NCBI GenBank assembly: GCA_944387755.1
Contig: CALXGC010000118.1
Location: 1 to 21,445 of the forward strand
Length of the DNA stretch: 21,445 nucleotides
Direction of reading: 5' to 3'
DNA from: an uncultured Oscillospiraceae bacterium
GTDB taxonomy: Bacteria; Bacillota_A; Clostridia; Oscillospirales; Oscillospiraceae
A model generated the notes under the pieces. It was given only the letters and a program-made list of their open reading frames with translations, was not told where the DNA came from and did no database searches. Numbering within the stretch: the stretch's first letter is position 1; every line of letters begins with the position of its first letter. A program made the position numbers and the translations under genes. Below are positions 12,932 to 21,445 of the stretch, in pieces.

Positions 12932-14077
12932 ATGAAGCGCATCAAGCGAATTTGTTCTCTGCTCTTGTCGGCCGCGCTGCTGGCCGGCCCGGCGGCGGCT
13001 GCGGAGGCGCCGCCGCTGGAGCTCTCCGCCGCCTCCGCGGTGCTGATGGAGAAGGAGACCGGGACGCTGCTCTATGAGAAGGCGTCCCATGAGAAGCTGG
13101 AGCCGGCCAGCGTCACCAAAGTCATGACCCTGCTGCTGATTTTTGAGGCGCTGGACGCCGGGCGCATCGCCAGGGAGGACGTGCTGACGGTGTCCGCCTA
13201 CGCCGCCGGCATGGGGGGCTCCCAGGTCTATCTGCGGGAGGGAGAGCAGATGACGGTGGGGGAGCTGGTGAAGTGCATCACCGTGGTCTCCGGCAACGAC
13301 GCCGCCGTGGCAATGGCGGAGTACCTGGCAGGCAGCGAGACGGCCTTCGTGGCCCAGATGAACCAGCGGGCCCAGGAGCTGGGAATGGCGGACACCGTCT
13401 TTCTCAACTGTACCGGCCTGCCCGCCCAGGGCCATGTGACAAGCGCCCACGACATCGCCCTTATGTCCAGGGAGCTTCTTCTGCGCCACCCCGGAATCCG
13501 GGAGTATGCCACCATCTGGATGGACTCCATCCGGGACGGGGCCTTCGGCCTGACCAACACCAACCGCCTGGTGCGGTTTTATCCCGGCGCCACCGGTTTA
13601 AAGACCGGTTCCACCGACTCGGCCCTCTACTGCATGTCCGCCTCGGCGGAGCGGGACGGCATGGAGCTCATCGCCGTGGTGATGAAGTCCCCCACCTCCG
13701 CGGACCGGTTCGAGGACGCCAAGACGCTGCTGGACTACGGCTTTGCCGCCTTCACGCTGGCCGACGTGTACCCGGACGCCCCTCTGGCCCCCATCCCGGT
13801 GCTGCTGGGGGAACAGAAGCAGATCCAGCCCCAGCTGGAGCGGACGTGCCGCCTGCTGGTGCGGAAGGGACAGGAGAGCCAGATCACCACAGAGCTCTCC
13901 CTGGCCCAGGATCTGGCCGCCCCGGTGGAGCAGGGCCAGACGGTGGGGGAGCTGCGGGTCTTTGTGGAGGGACAGCTCCGGGACACCGTCCCCATCCTCT
14001 CCGCCCAGAGCGCCGGCCGGCTCAGCGCCCCCAAAATTTTCTCCCGCCTGCTGGAAAAAATGCTGATGGCGGAATAG
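12932..14077 (+). CDS. dacF: D-alanyl-D-alanine carboxypeptidase, DacF/PBP5 type
   Basis: The 381-residue protein has a signal peptide (MKRIKRICSLLLSAALLAGP, cleavage near AAAA-EA), then the penicillin-binding domain with all three motifs: S60-V-T-K63, S120-G-N122 and K224-T-G226. The C-terminal part has the beta-rich PBP5 domain and ends in an amphipathic helix (PKIFSRLLEKMLMAE) that would hold the enzyme on the outer face of the membrane. It removes the terminal D-Ala from peptidoglycan side chains. The start is ATG at 12932, ten bases after GGGAGG; codons upstream to 12791 have no site. It is divergent from the phage operon and followed by a stem-loop, so it is probably a single-gene unit. 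Confidence 0.93.
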   Translation: MKRIKRICSLLLSAALLAGPAAAAEAPPLELSAASAVLMEKETGTLLYEKASHEKLEPASVTKVMTLLLIFEALDAGRIAREDVLTVSAYAAGMGGSQVYLREGEQMTVGELVKCITVVSGNDAAVAMAEYLAGSETAFVAQMNQRAQELGMADTVFLNCTGLPAQGHVTSAHDIALMSRELLLRHPGIREYATIWMDSIRDGAFGLTNTNRLVRFYPGATGLKTGSTDSALYCMSASAERDGMELIAVVMKSPTSADRFEDAKTLLDYGFAAFTLADVYPDAPLAPIPVLLGEQKQIQPQLERTCRLLVRKGQESQITTELSLAQDLAAPVEQGQTVGELRVFVEGQLRDTVPILSAQSAGRLSAPKIFSRLLEKMLMAE

Positions 14078-14102
14078 GGGGGGCAATCAGGCAAAATGGG
14101 TC

Positions 14103-14137
14103 CACTCTCCGCCGCGCCGTTGGCGCGGCGGAGAGTG
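14103..14137 (+). terminator. Stem-loop after dacF, probable terminator
   Basis: CACTCTCCGCCGCGCC pairs perfectly over 16 bases with GGCGCGGCGGAGAGTG around a three-base loop. Only TTC follows, not a T-run, so termination may be factor-assisted or the structure may protect the mRNA end. It lies 26 bases after the dacF stop and before the glg promoter. Confidence 0.75.
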
Positions 14138-14184
14138 TTCTGAAAGGTCCGGCATATGAAAATTCCATTTCACTTCCTTTTGAC

Positions 14185-14213
14185 TTGACGGTTTTTCATC
14201 TGTGTTGTATAAT
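14185..14213 (+). promoter_or_regulatory. Sigma-A promoter of the glgBCDA operon
   Basis: TTGACG (-35, 14185-14190), a 17-base spacer and TATAAT (-10, 14208-14213) form a near-perfect promoter about 87 bases before the glgB start. The predicted start of transcription is near 14220, leaving an 80-base leader without a recognised riboswitch or terminator. Confidence 0.9.
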
Positions 14214-14299
14214 TTTGATAAATATCACGGGCGCCGGTTTCACACCCTTGTCACTTTATACGCAAACTCGGCTGACCTGATAGGAATGAGGTGATTTCA

Positions 14300-16366
14300 T
14301 TGGTTAATAACCATGGAAAACTATCCGATTACGACCTGTTTTTAGAGCTGGAGGCCTTCTCTGAGGGGCGGAGCTGCCATGCCTGGCGGTGCTTTGGGTC
14401 CCACCCGGACGAGGTGGACGGCCAGAGCGGCTATACCTTCCGCGTCTGGGCGCCCAACGCGGAGCAGGTGTGCGTCTTCGGCGATTTTAACGGATGGGAT
14501 GAGGAAGCCAACCCCCTGGAAAAGCAGGAGGGCGGCATCTGGACGGGCTTTGTCCCCGGCCTGAAGCGCTACGATACATATAAGTACGCGGTGTGCGGGG
14601 CGGACGGCAAGGTCGTGGCCAAGGCGGACCCCTACGCCTTCCACGCGGAGACCCGTCCGGGCAACGCCTCCAAGATCTACGATCTGGAGGACTACCCCTG
14701 GGGGGACAAGAGCTGGCTGGACTACCGGGCGAAAAATCCGCCCTACCGCCGCCCCATGAACATCTATGAGTGCCACCTGGGCTCCTGGCGGCGCACAGGG
14801 GAGGGAGAGTTCCTCTCCTACCGTGACACCGCCCACTACCTGGTCCCCTATGTGAAGGAGATGGGCTTCACCCACGTGGAGCTGCTCCCGGTGATGGAGC
14901 ACCCCCTGGACGCCTCCTGGGGCTACCAGGTGTCGGGCTACTTCGCCGCCACCAGCCGCTTCGGCACGCCGGACGATCTGAAGTATCTCATTGACCAGCT
15001 CCACCAGGCCGGTATCGGCGTCATTCTGGACTGGGTTCCCGCCCACTTCCCCCGGGACGCCTTCGGCCTGTACCACTTCGACGGCGGCCCCACCTATGAG
15101 TACGCCGACCCCCGCAAGGGGGAGCACCCGGACTGGGGCACCCAGGTCTTTGACCTGGGCCGGAACGAGGTGCGCTCCTTCCTCTTCTCCAACGCCATGT
15201 TCTGGCTGGAGGAGTACCACGCCGACGGCCTGCGGGTGGACGCGGTGTCCTCCATGCTGTACCTGGACTACGGCCGGCAGGACGGGGCCTGGATGCCCAA
15301 CATCCACGGCGGCAAGGAGAATCTGGAGGCCATCGAGTTCTTCCAGAAGCTGAACACCACCATCTTCGGGGCCCACCCGGACGTGCTGATGATTGCCGAG
15401 GAGTCCACCGCCTGGCCCAAAGTGACCTATCCGGTGGATCAGGGCGGTCTGGGCTTCAACTTCAAGTGGAACATGGGCTGGATGAACGACATCTGCCACT
15501 ACATCAAGCTGGACCCCTACTTCCGGCAGTTCAACCACCGGGACATCACCTTCTCCCTTATGTACGCCTTCTCGGAGAATTACATTCTGCCCCTCTCCCA
15601 CGACGAGGTGGTCCACATGAAGGGCTCCTTCCTTGGGAAGATGCCGGGGGACAACGCGGAGAAGTTTGCCGGCGTCCGGGCCTTCTACACCTACATGCTC
15701 ACCCACCCCGGCAAGAAGCTGTCCTTCATGGGCGCGGAAATCGGTCAGTGGAACGAGTGGCACTATGAGTACTCCCTGGACTGGCACCTGCTCCAGTACG
15801 AGCCCCACCGCCAGATCCACACCTTCTTCAAGGCGGCCAACGCCCTCTACCTGGCCGAATCTCCCCTGTGGGACCAGGACGACTCCTGGCAGGGCTTCCA
15901 GTGGCTGTGCGCCGACGACAACAAGGCGGATACGGTGGCCTTCCTGCGCTGGGACCGCAAGGGCACGCCTCTCATCGTGGTGTGCAACTTCTCCCCGGTG
16001 CACCGGAAGGGATATTATGTGGGCGCTCCCTTCGCGGGCACCTGGACCCCCATCTTCAATACCGACGCGGCAGAGTTCGGCGGCAGCGGCCTGGGCGACA
16101 CCGCCCCGCTGAAGACGGTGAACACCCCCTGCCACGACCAGGAGCAGGCCCTGTCCATCGACCTGCCCCCCATGTCCGCCATGATCTACCGCTGCACCCG
16201 CCGCAGTCCGGTGCGGAAGAAGAAGGAGACCGGCAAGGAGGCCGCGGCCGAAAAGAAGGCGCCCTCCAAGGCCAAAAAAGCCGCAGAGGGCGGGAAGTCC
16301 GCCGTCAAGACGGCCGCCCGAAAGTCCAAGGCCGCAGCCCGGCCCAAGGCCAAAACGGACAAGTGA
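14300..16366 (+). CDS. glgB: 1,4-alpha-glucan branching enzyme with a basic C-terminal tail
   Basis: GlgB makes the alpha-1,6 branches of glycogen. A CBM48 domain (YTFRVWAPNAEQVCVFGDFN) comes first, then the GH13 barrel: DWVPAHFP, GLRVDAV with the nucleophile Asp314, IAEES with the acid/base Glu367, and SHDEV with Asp435, then the C-terminal beta domain ending MIYRC. The start is taken as TTG at 14300, five bases after GAGGTGA; an in-frame GTG at 14291 overlaps that site. The last 56 residues (from 16196) are unusual: about 16 Lys, 5 Arg and 14 Ala, with few acidic residues, like a histone H1 tail. First gene of the glg operon; the extra N-terminal domain of E. coli GlgB is absent. Confidence 0.95.
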   Translation: MVNNHGKLSDYDLFLELEAFSEGRSCHAWRCFGSHPDEVDGQSGYTFRVWAPNAEQVCVFGDFNGWDEEANPLEKQEGGIWTGFVPGLKRYDTYKYAVCGADGKVVAKADPYAFHAETRPGNASKIYDLEDYPWGDKSWLDYRAKNPPYRRPMNIYECHLGSWRRTGEGEFLSYRDTAHYLVPYVKEMGFTHVELLPVMEHPLDASWGYQVSGYFAATSRFGTPDDLKYLIDQLHQAGIGVILDWVPAHFPRDAFGLYHFDGGPTYEYADPRKGEHPDWGTQVFDLGRNEVRSFLFSNAMFWLEEYHADGLRVDAVSSMLYLDYGRQDGAWMPNIHGGKENLEAIEFFQKLNTTIFGAHPDVLMIAEESTAWPKVTYPVDQGGLGFNFKWNMGWMNDICHYIKLDPYFRQFNHRDITFSLMYAFSENYILPLSHDEVVHMKGSFLGKMPGDNAEKFAGVRAFYTYMLTHPGKKLSFMGAEIGQWNEWHYEYSLDWHLLQYEPHRQIHTFFKAANALYLAESPLWDQDDSWQGFQWLCADDNKADTVAFLRWDRKGTPLIVVCNFSPVHRKGYYVGAPFAGTWTPIFNTDAAEFGGSGLGDTAPLKTVNTPCHDQEQALSIDLPPMSAMIYRCTRRSPVRKKKETGKEAAAEKKAPSKAKKAAEGGKSAVKTAARKSKAAARPKAKTDK

Positions 16367-16421
16367 TTCCGCGTGAACCTCCCGGCAGGGGAGTTTACAT
16401 TACAACAGAGGTGAACGACAT

Positions 16422-17630
16422 ATGAAAAAAGAAGTTGTGGCCATGCTGTTGGCGGGCGGACAGGGCAGCCGTCTGTACGCCCTCACCAGCCAGGTGGCCA
16501 AACCCGCCGTCCCCTTCGGCGGGAAGTACCGCATCATTGATTTTCCCCTCTCCAACTGCGTCAACTCCGGCATCGACACCGTGGGCGTGCTGACCCAGTA
16601 CCGCCCCCTGGAGCTGAACAGCTACATCGGCTCCGGACAGCCCTGGGATCTGGACCGGTCTGACGGCGGCGTGCACATCCTGCCCCCCTACATGCGGGAG
16701 GGCGACCAGGGCACCTGGTACAAGGGCACCGCCAACGCCATCTACCAGAACATCGGGTTCCTGGACATGTACAACCCGGACTATGTGGTCATCCTCTCCG
16801 GCGACCACATTTACAAGATGGACTACTCCGACATGGTGGCCCAGCACAAGAAGACGGAGGCGGCCTGCACCATCTCCGTGCTGGAGGTGACGCTGGAGGA
16901 GGCCAAACGCTTTGGCATCATGAACGCAAATCCGGACGGCCAGGTCTATGAGTTCGAGGAGAAGCCCCAGCACCCCAAGAGCACCCTGGCCTCCATGGGC
17001 ATCTATGTGTTCACCTGGTCCAAGCTGCGCCAGTACCTCATTGACGACGAGGCCGATCCCAATTCCTCCAACGACTTCGGCAAGAACATCATCCCCAACA
17101 TGCTCAACGCCGGCGAGAAGCTGATGACCTACCGCTTCTCCGGCTACTGGAAGGACGTGGGCACCATCGACTCCCTGTGGGACGCCAATATGGACATGCT
17201 GGCCCCCCACAACGGCATCGACCTGTACGATCCCAGCTGGCCCATCTACGCCCGCAGCCCCATCAAGCCCCCCCATGTCACCGGCCCCAACGCCAAGATC
17301 TCCCACTCCCTGGTGACGGGCGGCTGTGAAGTGGACGGCTCGGTGGAGAACTCCGTGCTCTTCCACTCCGTCACCGTGGAGGAGGGTGCCGACATCCAGT
17401 ACTCCATTCTGATGCCCGGCGCCGTGGTCAAGAAGGGCGCCGTGGTGTCCTACGCCATTGTGGCGGAGGGCGCCGTGGTGGAGGCGGGCGCCACTGTGGG
17501 CGCGCCGCCTTCGGACGACCCGGACTGGGGCATCGCAGTGGTGGCCAGCGGCATCACCGTGGGTGAGAAGGCCGTGGTCAAGCCCAAGGCGATGATCCGG
17601 GAAAATGTGAAAGGAGGTGAGCAGGCATGA
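16422..17630 (+). CDS. glgC: Glucose-1-phosphate adenylyltransferase, catalytic subunit
   Basis: GlgC converts glucose-1-phosphate and ATP to ADP-glucose, the committed step. Residues 8-20 hold the nucleotide-binding loop [10 protein letters not shown], followed by [44 protein letters not shown] and FEEKPQ, all typical of the catalytic fold. The last 130 residues form a left-handed beta-helix (repeats such as [20 protein letters not shown]). The 402-residue length is normal. An AGAGGTGA site precedes the ATG. It ends in an ATGA overlap with glgD, so the two subunits are translated together and probably form a heterotetramer. Confidence 0.97.
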   Translation: MKKEVVAMLLAGGQGSRLYALTSQVAKPAVPFGGKYRIIDFPLSNCVNSGIDTVGVLTQYRPLELNSYIGSGQPWDLDRSDGGVHILPPYMREGDQGTWYKGTANAIYQNIGFLDMYNPDYVVILSGDHIYKMDYSDMVAQHKKTEAACTISVLEVTLEEAKRFGIMNANPDGQVYEFEEKPQHPKSTLASMGIYVFTWSKLRQYLIDDEADPNSSNDFGKNIIPNMLNAGEKLMTYRFSGYWKDVGTIDSLWDANMDMLAPHNGIDLYDPSWPIYARSPIKPPHVTGPNAKISHSLVTGGCEVDGSVENSVLFHSVTVEEGADIQYSILMPGAVVKKGAVVSYAIVAEGAVVEAGATVGAPPSDDPDWGIAVVASGITVGEKAVVKPKAMIRENVKGGEQA

Positions 17631-18742
17631 ATGACCTGCACGGCATTATCTTTGCGTACCGTTCGGATTCCAACCTGGGGGAGCTGACCCGTCCCCGGAA
17701 CACCTGCTCCCTGCCCTTCGGCGGCCGCTACCGCCTGGTGGACTTCATGCTCTCCAACTATGTCAACGCCGGCATCACCGACGTGGGCATGATCGTCCAT
17801 CAGAGCTATCAGTCCCTGCTGGACCATGTGGGCTCCGGTAAGGATTGGGAGCTGTCCCGCCGCCACGGCGGCCTGCGCATTCTGCCCCCCTTCGGCTATG
17901 CCGAGCGGGGCGGCGAGTACCGGGGCAGCATGGACGCCCTGGCCGGCGTGGCCGACTACCTGGACAACATCCGCCAGGAGTATGTGATTCTGGCCGCCGG
18001 CGACATTGCGGTAAACCTGCCTGTGTCTGAGGTGTTCCAGCAGCACCTGGACACCGGGGCCGACGTGACCATGGTGTGCACCCCCACCCTGAAGGGAGCG
18101 CCCCGCTTCTCCGAGTACGTGGAGGTGGACGAGAGCGGCCGCGTCACCGACCTGTCCGTCCACCCTGTGGCGGCGGACAAGGCCCTGGAGAACCTGGGCG
18201 TCTACATCCTCTCCAAGAAGCTGCTGCTGGAGATGGTCAACTACTGCGCCGCCCACGACATCTTCGACTTCATCCGCGGCGTGCTCCAGCCCCGCCTGAA
18301 GACCCTGAAGCTCATGTCCTATGTGCACCAGGGCTATGTGGCCCGCTTCCAGTCTGTGAGCGGCTACTTTGACCGCTCCATGGACCTGCTGGACCAGGCG
18401 GTGCGGGACGACCTGTTCAATCCCGCCCGGCCCATCCGGACCAAGGACCGCTCCAGCCCGTCCACCTACTACGGCCCCGCCGCCCGCTCCATCCACTCCC
18501 TGGTGGCCGACGGCTGCATCATCGAGGGCGAGGTGGAAAACTGTATCATCTCCCGCGGCGTCACCGTGGAGAAGGGGGCCAAGGTCTCCAACTGCGTGCT
18601 GATGCAGGGCACCGTGGTGAAGAGCAACGCCTCTCTGGCCTACGTCATCACCGATAAAAACGTCACGGTCAACGAGGGCGGCCAGCTCATGGGCCACTTC
18701 ACCTACCCCATGGCCGTCGCCAAGGGCTCCGTGGTCTGCTGA
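17627..18742 (+). CDS. glgD: Glucose-1-phosphate adenylyltransferase, regulatory subunit GlgD
   Basis: The 371-residue protein is a GlgC paralogue: [20 protein letters not shown] aligns with the substrate region, and a beta-helix ends the chain ([20 protein letters not shown]). The GGxGxRL loop of GlgC is lost; the N-terminus reads [20 protein letters not shown]. In Bacillus-type pathways GlgD is itself inactive or weak and raises the activity of GlgC. AAAGGAGGTG stands ahead of the ATG inside the end of glgC. Presence of a separate GlgD is a Firmicutes feature. Confidence 0.95.
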   Translation: MNDLHGIIFAYRSDSNLGELTRPRNTCSLPFGGRYRLVDFMLSNYVNAGITDVGMIVHQSYQSLLDHVGSGKDWELSRRHGGLRILPPFGYAERGGEYRGSMDALAGVADYLDNIRQEYVILAAGDIAVNLPVSEVFQQHLDTGADVTMVCTPTLKGAPRFSEYVEVDESGRVTDLSVHPVAADKALENLGVYILSKKLLLEMVNYCAAHDIFDFIRGVLQPRLKTLKLMSYVHQGYVARFQSVSGYFDRSMDLLDQAVRDDLFNPARPIRTKDRSSPSTYYGPAARSIHSLVADGCIIEGEVENCIISRGVTVEKGAKVSNCVLMQGTVVKSNASLAYVITDKNVTVNEGGQLMGHFTYPMAVAKGSVVC

Positions 18743-18777
18743 TTTTCCGCTGCCCCGGGGCGGCAGTACAAAATTTT

Positions 18778-18819
18778 CCGCCGGGAGGGCGGTGCAGTTC
18801 CTGCGCGGCCCCCCGGCGG
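18778..18819 (+). repeat. Inverted repeats between glgD and glgA
   Basis: CCGCCGGG (18778-18785) pairs with CCCGGCGG (18812-18819), and a smaller palindrome, GCCCCGGGGC, lies just upstream near 18752-18761. The 115-base gap has no T-run and no clear promoter. The structures may adjust mRNA stability or reduce read-through into glgA. Confidence 0.45.
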
Positions 18820-18857
18820 CTTCCTATTCAGAGATTGCATTGGAAAGGGGTATTCAT

Positions 18858-20294
18858 ATGAAAATTCTGTTTGCCGCCTCCGAGGCGGTGCCCTTCATCA
18901 AAACCGGCGGTCTGGCCGACGTGGCCGGCTCCCTGCCCAAGGCGCTGGCCCAGGCCGGCCACGAGGTAAAGGTGATTCTCCCCCTGTACGAGGGCATCAG
19001 CGGGGAGTGGCGCAGCCAGATGACGTTTCTAAAGTACTTCAACGTCACCCTCTCCTGGCGGCAGGTGTACTGCGGCATCTTCGAGCTGGAGCGGGATGGC
19101 GTCACCTACTGGTTTGTGGACAACGAGTACTACTTCAAGCGCTGGCAGATGTACGGCCACTTCGACGACTGCGAGCGCTTCGCCTACTTCTCCCGGGCCA
19201 TTGTCGAGACGCCGGGGCAGCTGGACTGGTACCCGGACATCATCCACTGCAACGACTGGCAGACCGCTCTGGTGCCCGTCTACCTGCTGGAGGACAAGTA
19301 CCGCATCCACCAGCTGTGCAACGCCAAGAGCGTCTTTACCATCCATAACATTGAGTATCAGGGCCGCTACGGCGACCAGGTGCTGGAGGACGTCATCGGC
19401 CTGGGCCGCAACTACTTTAACGAGGGTATGCTGGCCTTCCACGGGGACGTGAACCTGATGAAGGGCGCCATCATGTCCGCCAACTTTGTCACCACCGTGT
19501 CTCCCACCTACGCCCAGGAGCTGCGCCTGCCCTTCTATGCCCACGGCATGGACGCGGTCATCAACCAGCAGAGCGGCAAGCTCCAGGGCATTCTCAACGG
19601 CATCGACATGGCCCTCTACGACCCGGCTACAAAGCCCGGCCTGGCTGCCAACTTCACCGCCGGGGACCCCGCCGCGGGCAAGGCCGCCTGCAAGCTGGCT
19701 CTCCAGCGGGCTGTGGGCCTCCAGGAGGACCCGTCCGTCCCCATTATCGCCTGCGTCTCCCGCCTGGTGGGCCACAAGGGCTTCTCCCTGGTGACGGACG
19801 TGCTCCATCAGATTATGGAGATGAACGTGCAGATGGTGGTGCTGGGCACCGGCGACTGGCAGTATGAAGAGGCCTTCCGCAACGCCCAGGGGCAGTACCC
19901 CGGCCGCTTCTCCGCCCAGATCACCTACTCCGGCCCCCTGTCCGACATGATCTACTCCGGCGCGGACATCTTCCTCATGCCCTCCGTCAGCGAGCCCTGC
20001 GGCCTGAGCCAGATGATCGCCATGCGCTTCGGCACTGTGCCCATCGTCCGGGAGACCGGCGGCCTGAAGGACACGGTCCTGCCCTACAACAAGTTTACCG
20101 GCACCGGCCGGGGCTTCACCTTCTCCGACATCAACGCCGGGGATATGCTCTGGGTCATCCGGGAGGCGGTGGACCTCTACCACAACAACAAGGAGGCGTG
20201 GCTGGGCCTTCAGAAGGAGGGCATGACCGCCGACTTCAGCTGGAACCACTCCGCCCAGGAGTACCTCGACATCTACCAGCGCATCAGCGGATAA
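18858..20294 (+). CDS. glgA: Glycogen synthase (ADP-glucose)
   Basis: A GT5 glycosyltransferase of 478 residues, the family norm. The ADP-glucose-binding K15-T-G-G-L motif is in FIKTGGLADVAGSLPKAL; the N-terminal domain continues with HCNDWQTALVPVYL and FTIHNIEYQG, and the C-terminal domain has CVSRLVGHKG and PSVSEPCGLSQMIAMRFGTV with the catalytic Glu, then RETGGLKDTV. The start is ATG at 18858, with GAAAGGGG ahead; the open frame 22 codons upstream is not used. It extends glycogen chains from ADP-glucose made by GlgC/GlgD. It probably shares the glgB transcript, as no strong promoter lies in the preceding gap. Confidence 0.97.
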   Translation: MKILFAASEAVPFIKTGGLADVAGSLPKALAQAGHEVKVILPLYEGISGEWRSQMTFLKYFNVTLSWRQVYCGIFELERDGVTYWFVDNEYYFKRWQMYGHFDDCERFAYFSRAIVETPGQLDWYPDIIHCNDWQTALVPVYLLEDKYRIHQLCNAKSVFTIHNIEYQGRYGDQVLEDVIGLGRNYFNEGMLAFHGDVNLMKGAIMSANFVTTVSPTYAQELRLPFYAHGMDAVINQQSGKLQGILNGIDMALYDPATKPGLAANFTAGDPAAGKAACKLALQRAVGLQEDPSVPIIACVSRLVGHKGFSLVTDVLHQIMEMNVQMVVLGTGDWQYEEAFRNAQGQYPGRFSAQITYSGPLSDMIYSGADIFLMPSVSEPCGLSQMIAMRFGTVPIVRETGGLKDTVLPYNKFTGTGRGFTFSDINAGDMLWVIREAVDLYHNNKEAWLGLQKEGMTADFSWNHSAQEYLDIYQRISG

Positions 20295-20310
20295 TTGACC
20301 TGCATCCCGC

Positions 20311-20340
20311 GAACCCCCTCCCGTCCGGCGGAGGGGGTTC
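20311..20340 (+). terminator. Stem-loop after glgA, probable terminator
   Basis: GAACCCCCTCC (20311-20321) pairs exactly with GGAGGGGGTTC (20330-20340) around an eight-base loop, followed by CTCTATTCC, a modest T content. It lies 17 bases after the glgA stop and ahead of the glgP promoter, so it should end most glgBCDA transcripts. Confidence 0.8.
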
Positions 20341-20411
20341 CTCTATTCCGCCGCCTGTCAAAACGGCATGGAACGTCCAAAATCCTGCCTGCTTTTGCAC
20401 TCTTCTGTCCA

Positions 20412-20440
20412 TTGACGCTTCTTGGAAAATCTGATACAAT
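20412..20440 (+). promoter_or_regulatory. Sigma-A promoter of glgP
   Basis: TTGACG (20412-20417), a 17-base spacer and TACAAT (20435-20440) with a TGA just before it, giving an extended -10. It lies 80 bases before the glgP start and after the stem-loop of glgA, so degradation can be expressed apart from synthesis. Confidence 0.88.
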
Positions 20441-20519
20441 GCTAAAGCGCAGGGAAAAAGATTTACATGACGCCCTGTATTTGATTTGAAATTTTAAAAG
20501 AAAACGGGAGGCTTTCCGA

Positions 20520-21445
20520 ATGGCTGAATATACAAAGGCCCAGCTTACCGAGATGATCGTCGGCAAGCTCCGCCGGAACTTTGGGCGCGACGTGGACGAC
20601 GCCACCCCCAATCACATGTTCAAGGCCTGTGCGCTGGTGCTGCGGGACATCATGTCCAGCCACCAGATGGAGACCAGCAACCAGGTGTGGGAGGGCCAGG
20701 AGCGCCAGGTCCACTACCTGTCCCTGGAGTTTCTGATGGGCCGCTCTCTGGAGAAAAACGCCTATAACCTGGGGGTGCTGGACACGCTGAAGGAAGCCCT
20801 GGAGGACATGGGCTTCTCCGCTTCCGACCTCTTTGAGAAGGAGCCTGACGCCGGACTGGGCAACGGCGGTCTGGGCCGTCTGGCCGCGTGCTACCTGGAC
20901 TCCATGACCACCCTGGAGATCCCCGCCACCGGCTACACCATCTGCTATGAGCTGGGCATTTTCAAGCAGAAGATTGTGGACGGCAAGCAGGTGGAGCAGG
21001 CGGACAACTGGCTTGGCCTGGGAGACGCCTGGCTGATCCCCAAGCTGGACGAGACTGAGGAGGTCCGCTTCGGCGGCAAGGTGGTGGACCACTGGGACAG
21101 CCACGGGGCCAACCACCCGGAGCACGTGGGCTACACCACCGTGCTGGCCATCCCGCGGGACATGGAAATTGCCGGCTATAAGCCCCGCCACACCAACACC
21201 CTGCGCCTGTGGGACGCCAAGAGCCCCGTCCCCGTGGATATGAGCTACTACTCCAAGGGCGAGTATCTGAAGGCCATCGAGCAGCAGGCTATGGCCGAGG
21301 TCATCGCCAAGGTGCTCTACCCCGACGACAACCACTACGAGGGCAAGTCCCTGCGCCTGAAGCAGCAGTACTTCTTTGTCTCCGCCACCATCCAGTCCAT
21401 CGTGCGCAAGCACCGGGCCCAGTACGGCACCCTGCGGAACTTCCA
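20520..21445 (+). CDS. glgP: Glycogen/starch phosphorylase, N-terminal part
   Basis: The gene starts ATG at 20520, eight bases after GGGAGG, and is open to the window end (308 codons), so about 60% of the usual 800-residue protein, including the pyridoxal-phosphate lysine, is missing. The N-terminal domain is clear: HYLSLEFLMGRSLEKNAYNL, EPDAGLGNGGLGRLAACYLD and GYTICYELGIFKQKIVDGKQ are hallmark GT35 segments. GlgP releases glucose-1-phosphate from glycogen ends. It has its own promoter but lies with the synthesis genes, as in many Firmicutes glg clusters. Confidence 0.97.
   Translation, partial: MAEYTKAQLTEMIVGKLRRNFGRDVDDATPNHMFKACALVLRDIMSSHQMETSNQVWEGQERQVHYLSLEFLMGRSLEKNAYNLGVLDTLKEALEDMGFSASDLFEKEPDAGLGNGGLGRLAACYLDSMTTLEIPATGYTICYELGIFKQKIVDGKQVEQADNWLGLGDAWLIPKLDETEEVRFGGKVVDHWDSHGANHPEHVGYTTVLAIPRDMEIAGYKPRHTNTLRLWDAKSPVPVDMSYYSKGEYLKAIEQQAMAEVIAKVLYPDDNHYEGKSLRLKQQYFFVSATIQSIVRKHRAQYGTLRNF

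Noticed and set aside
14103..14137. Perfect stem-loop considered as a tRNA arm, small RNA or CRISPR repeat
   Set aside because: Single copy, no cloverleaf, no spacer pattern; it lies just after a stop codon, as terminators do.
14220..14299. Possible riboswitch in the glgB leader
   Set aside because: The 80-base leader is short, shows no known aptamer pattern and no terminator or anti-terminator pair.
14342..16135. 597-codon open frame on the minus strand opposite glgB
   Set aside because: GlgB on the plus strand has all catalytic motifs; the antisense product is Val/His/Gly-rich without any recognisable domain.
17450..20249. Long minus-strand frames opposite glgD and glgA
   Set aside because: Antisense shadows caused by high GC at third codon positions; real genes lie on the plus strand.

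Overview
The window looks like chromosome of a high-GC member of the Firmicutes (Clostridia), most likely an Oscillospiraceae-type gut anaerobe such as Flavonifractor, Lawsonibacter or Oscillibacter. This rests on the combination of a glgB-glgC-glgD-glgA-glgP cluster (glgD is a Firmicutes trait), strong GGAGG-type ribosome binding sites, consensus sigma-A promoters and very GC-rich coding sequence. The genus is inferred, not shown.

Positions 1-12754 (minus strand, read from right to left) hold one compact late operon of a PBSX/xkd-type contractile-tailed phage. In transcription order it encodes small and large terminase, portal, prohead protease, a small decoration-like protein, major capsid protein, three head-to-tail connector/completion proteins, tail sheath, tail tube, a tail assembly chaperone, a 182-residue Glu/Pro-rich protein, a LysM baseplate protein, a gpD-like hub, a gpV-like spike protein, a gp25-like wedge, baseplate J, and the start of a YmfQ/DUF2313 protein cut by the window edge. 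Most genes overlap by ATGA/GTGA or sit a few bases apart. The order follows Bacillus PBSX closely, with one gap: where the long tape-measure gene (xkdO) belongs there is only the 182-residue gene. The chaperone gene ends in a run of nine A residues containing a classical -1 slippery heptamer, which would fuse it to a downstream zinc-ribbon-like extension as in phage G/GT proteins. No integrase, repressor, replication or lysis gene is visible; terS directly faces a housekeeping gene across 177 bp.

Positions 12932-14077 (plus strand) encode a secreted DacF-type D-alanyl-D-alanine carboxypeptidase, followed by a perfect 16-bp stem-loop.

Positions 14185-21445 (plus strand) hold the glycogen locus. 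A consensus promoter drives glgB (branching enzyme), glgC and glgD (ADP-glucose pyrophosphorylase subunits) and glgA (glycogen synthase). A stem-loop follows glgA, then a second consensus promoter and glgP (phosphorylase, cut by the window end). Together they make ADP-glucose, polymerise it, branch it and later degrade the polymer. GlgB carries an unusual Lys/Ala-rich, histone-H1-like C-terminal tail.

The most interesting points are the tailed-phage operon without a recognisable tape measure beside housekeeping genes (a possible domesticated, PBSX- or GTA-like particle), the programmed frameshift site, and the basic tail on GlgB. All functional calls are from reading the sequence; no database search was run.
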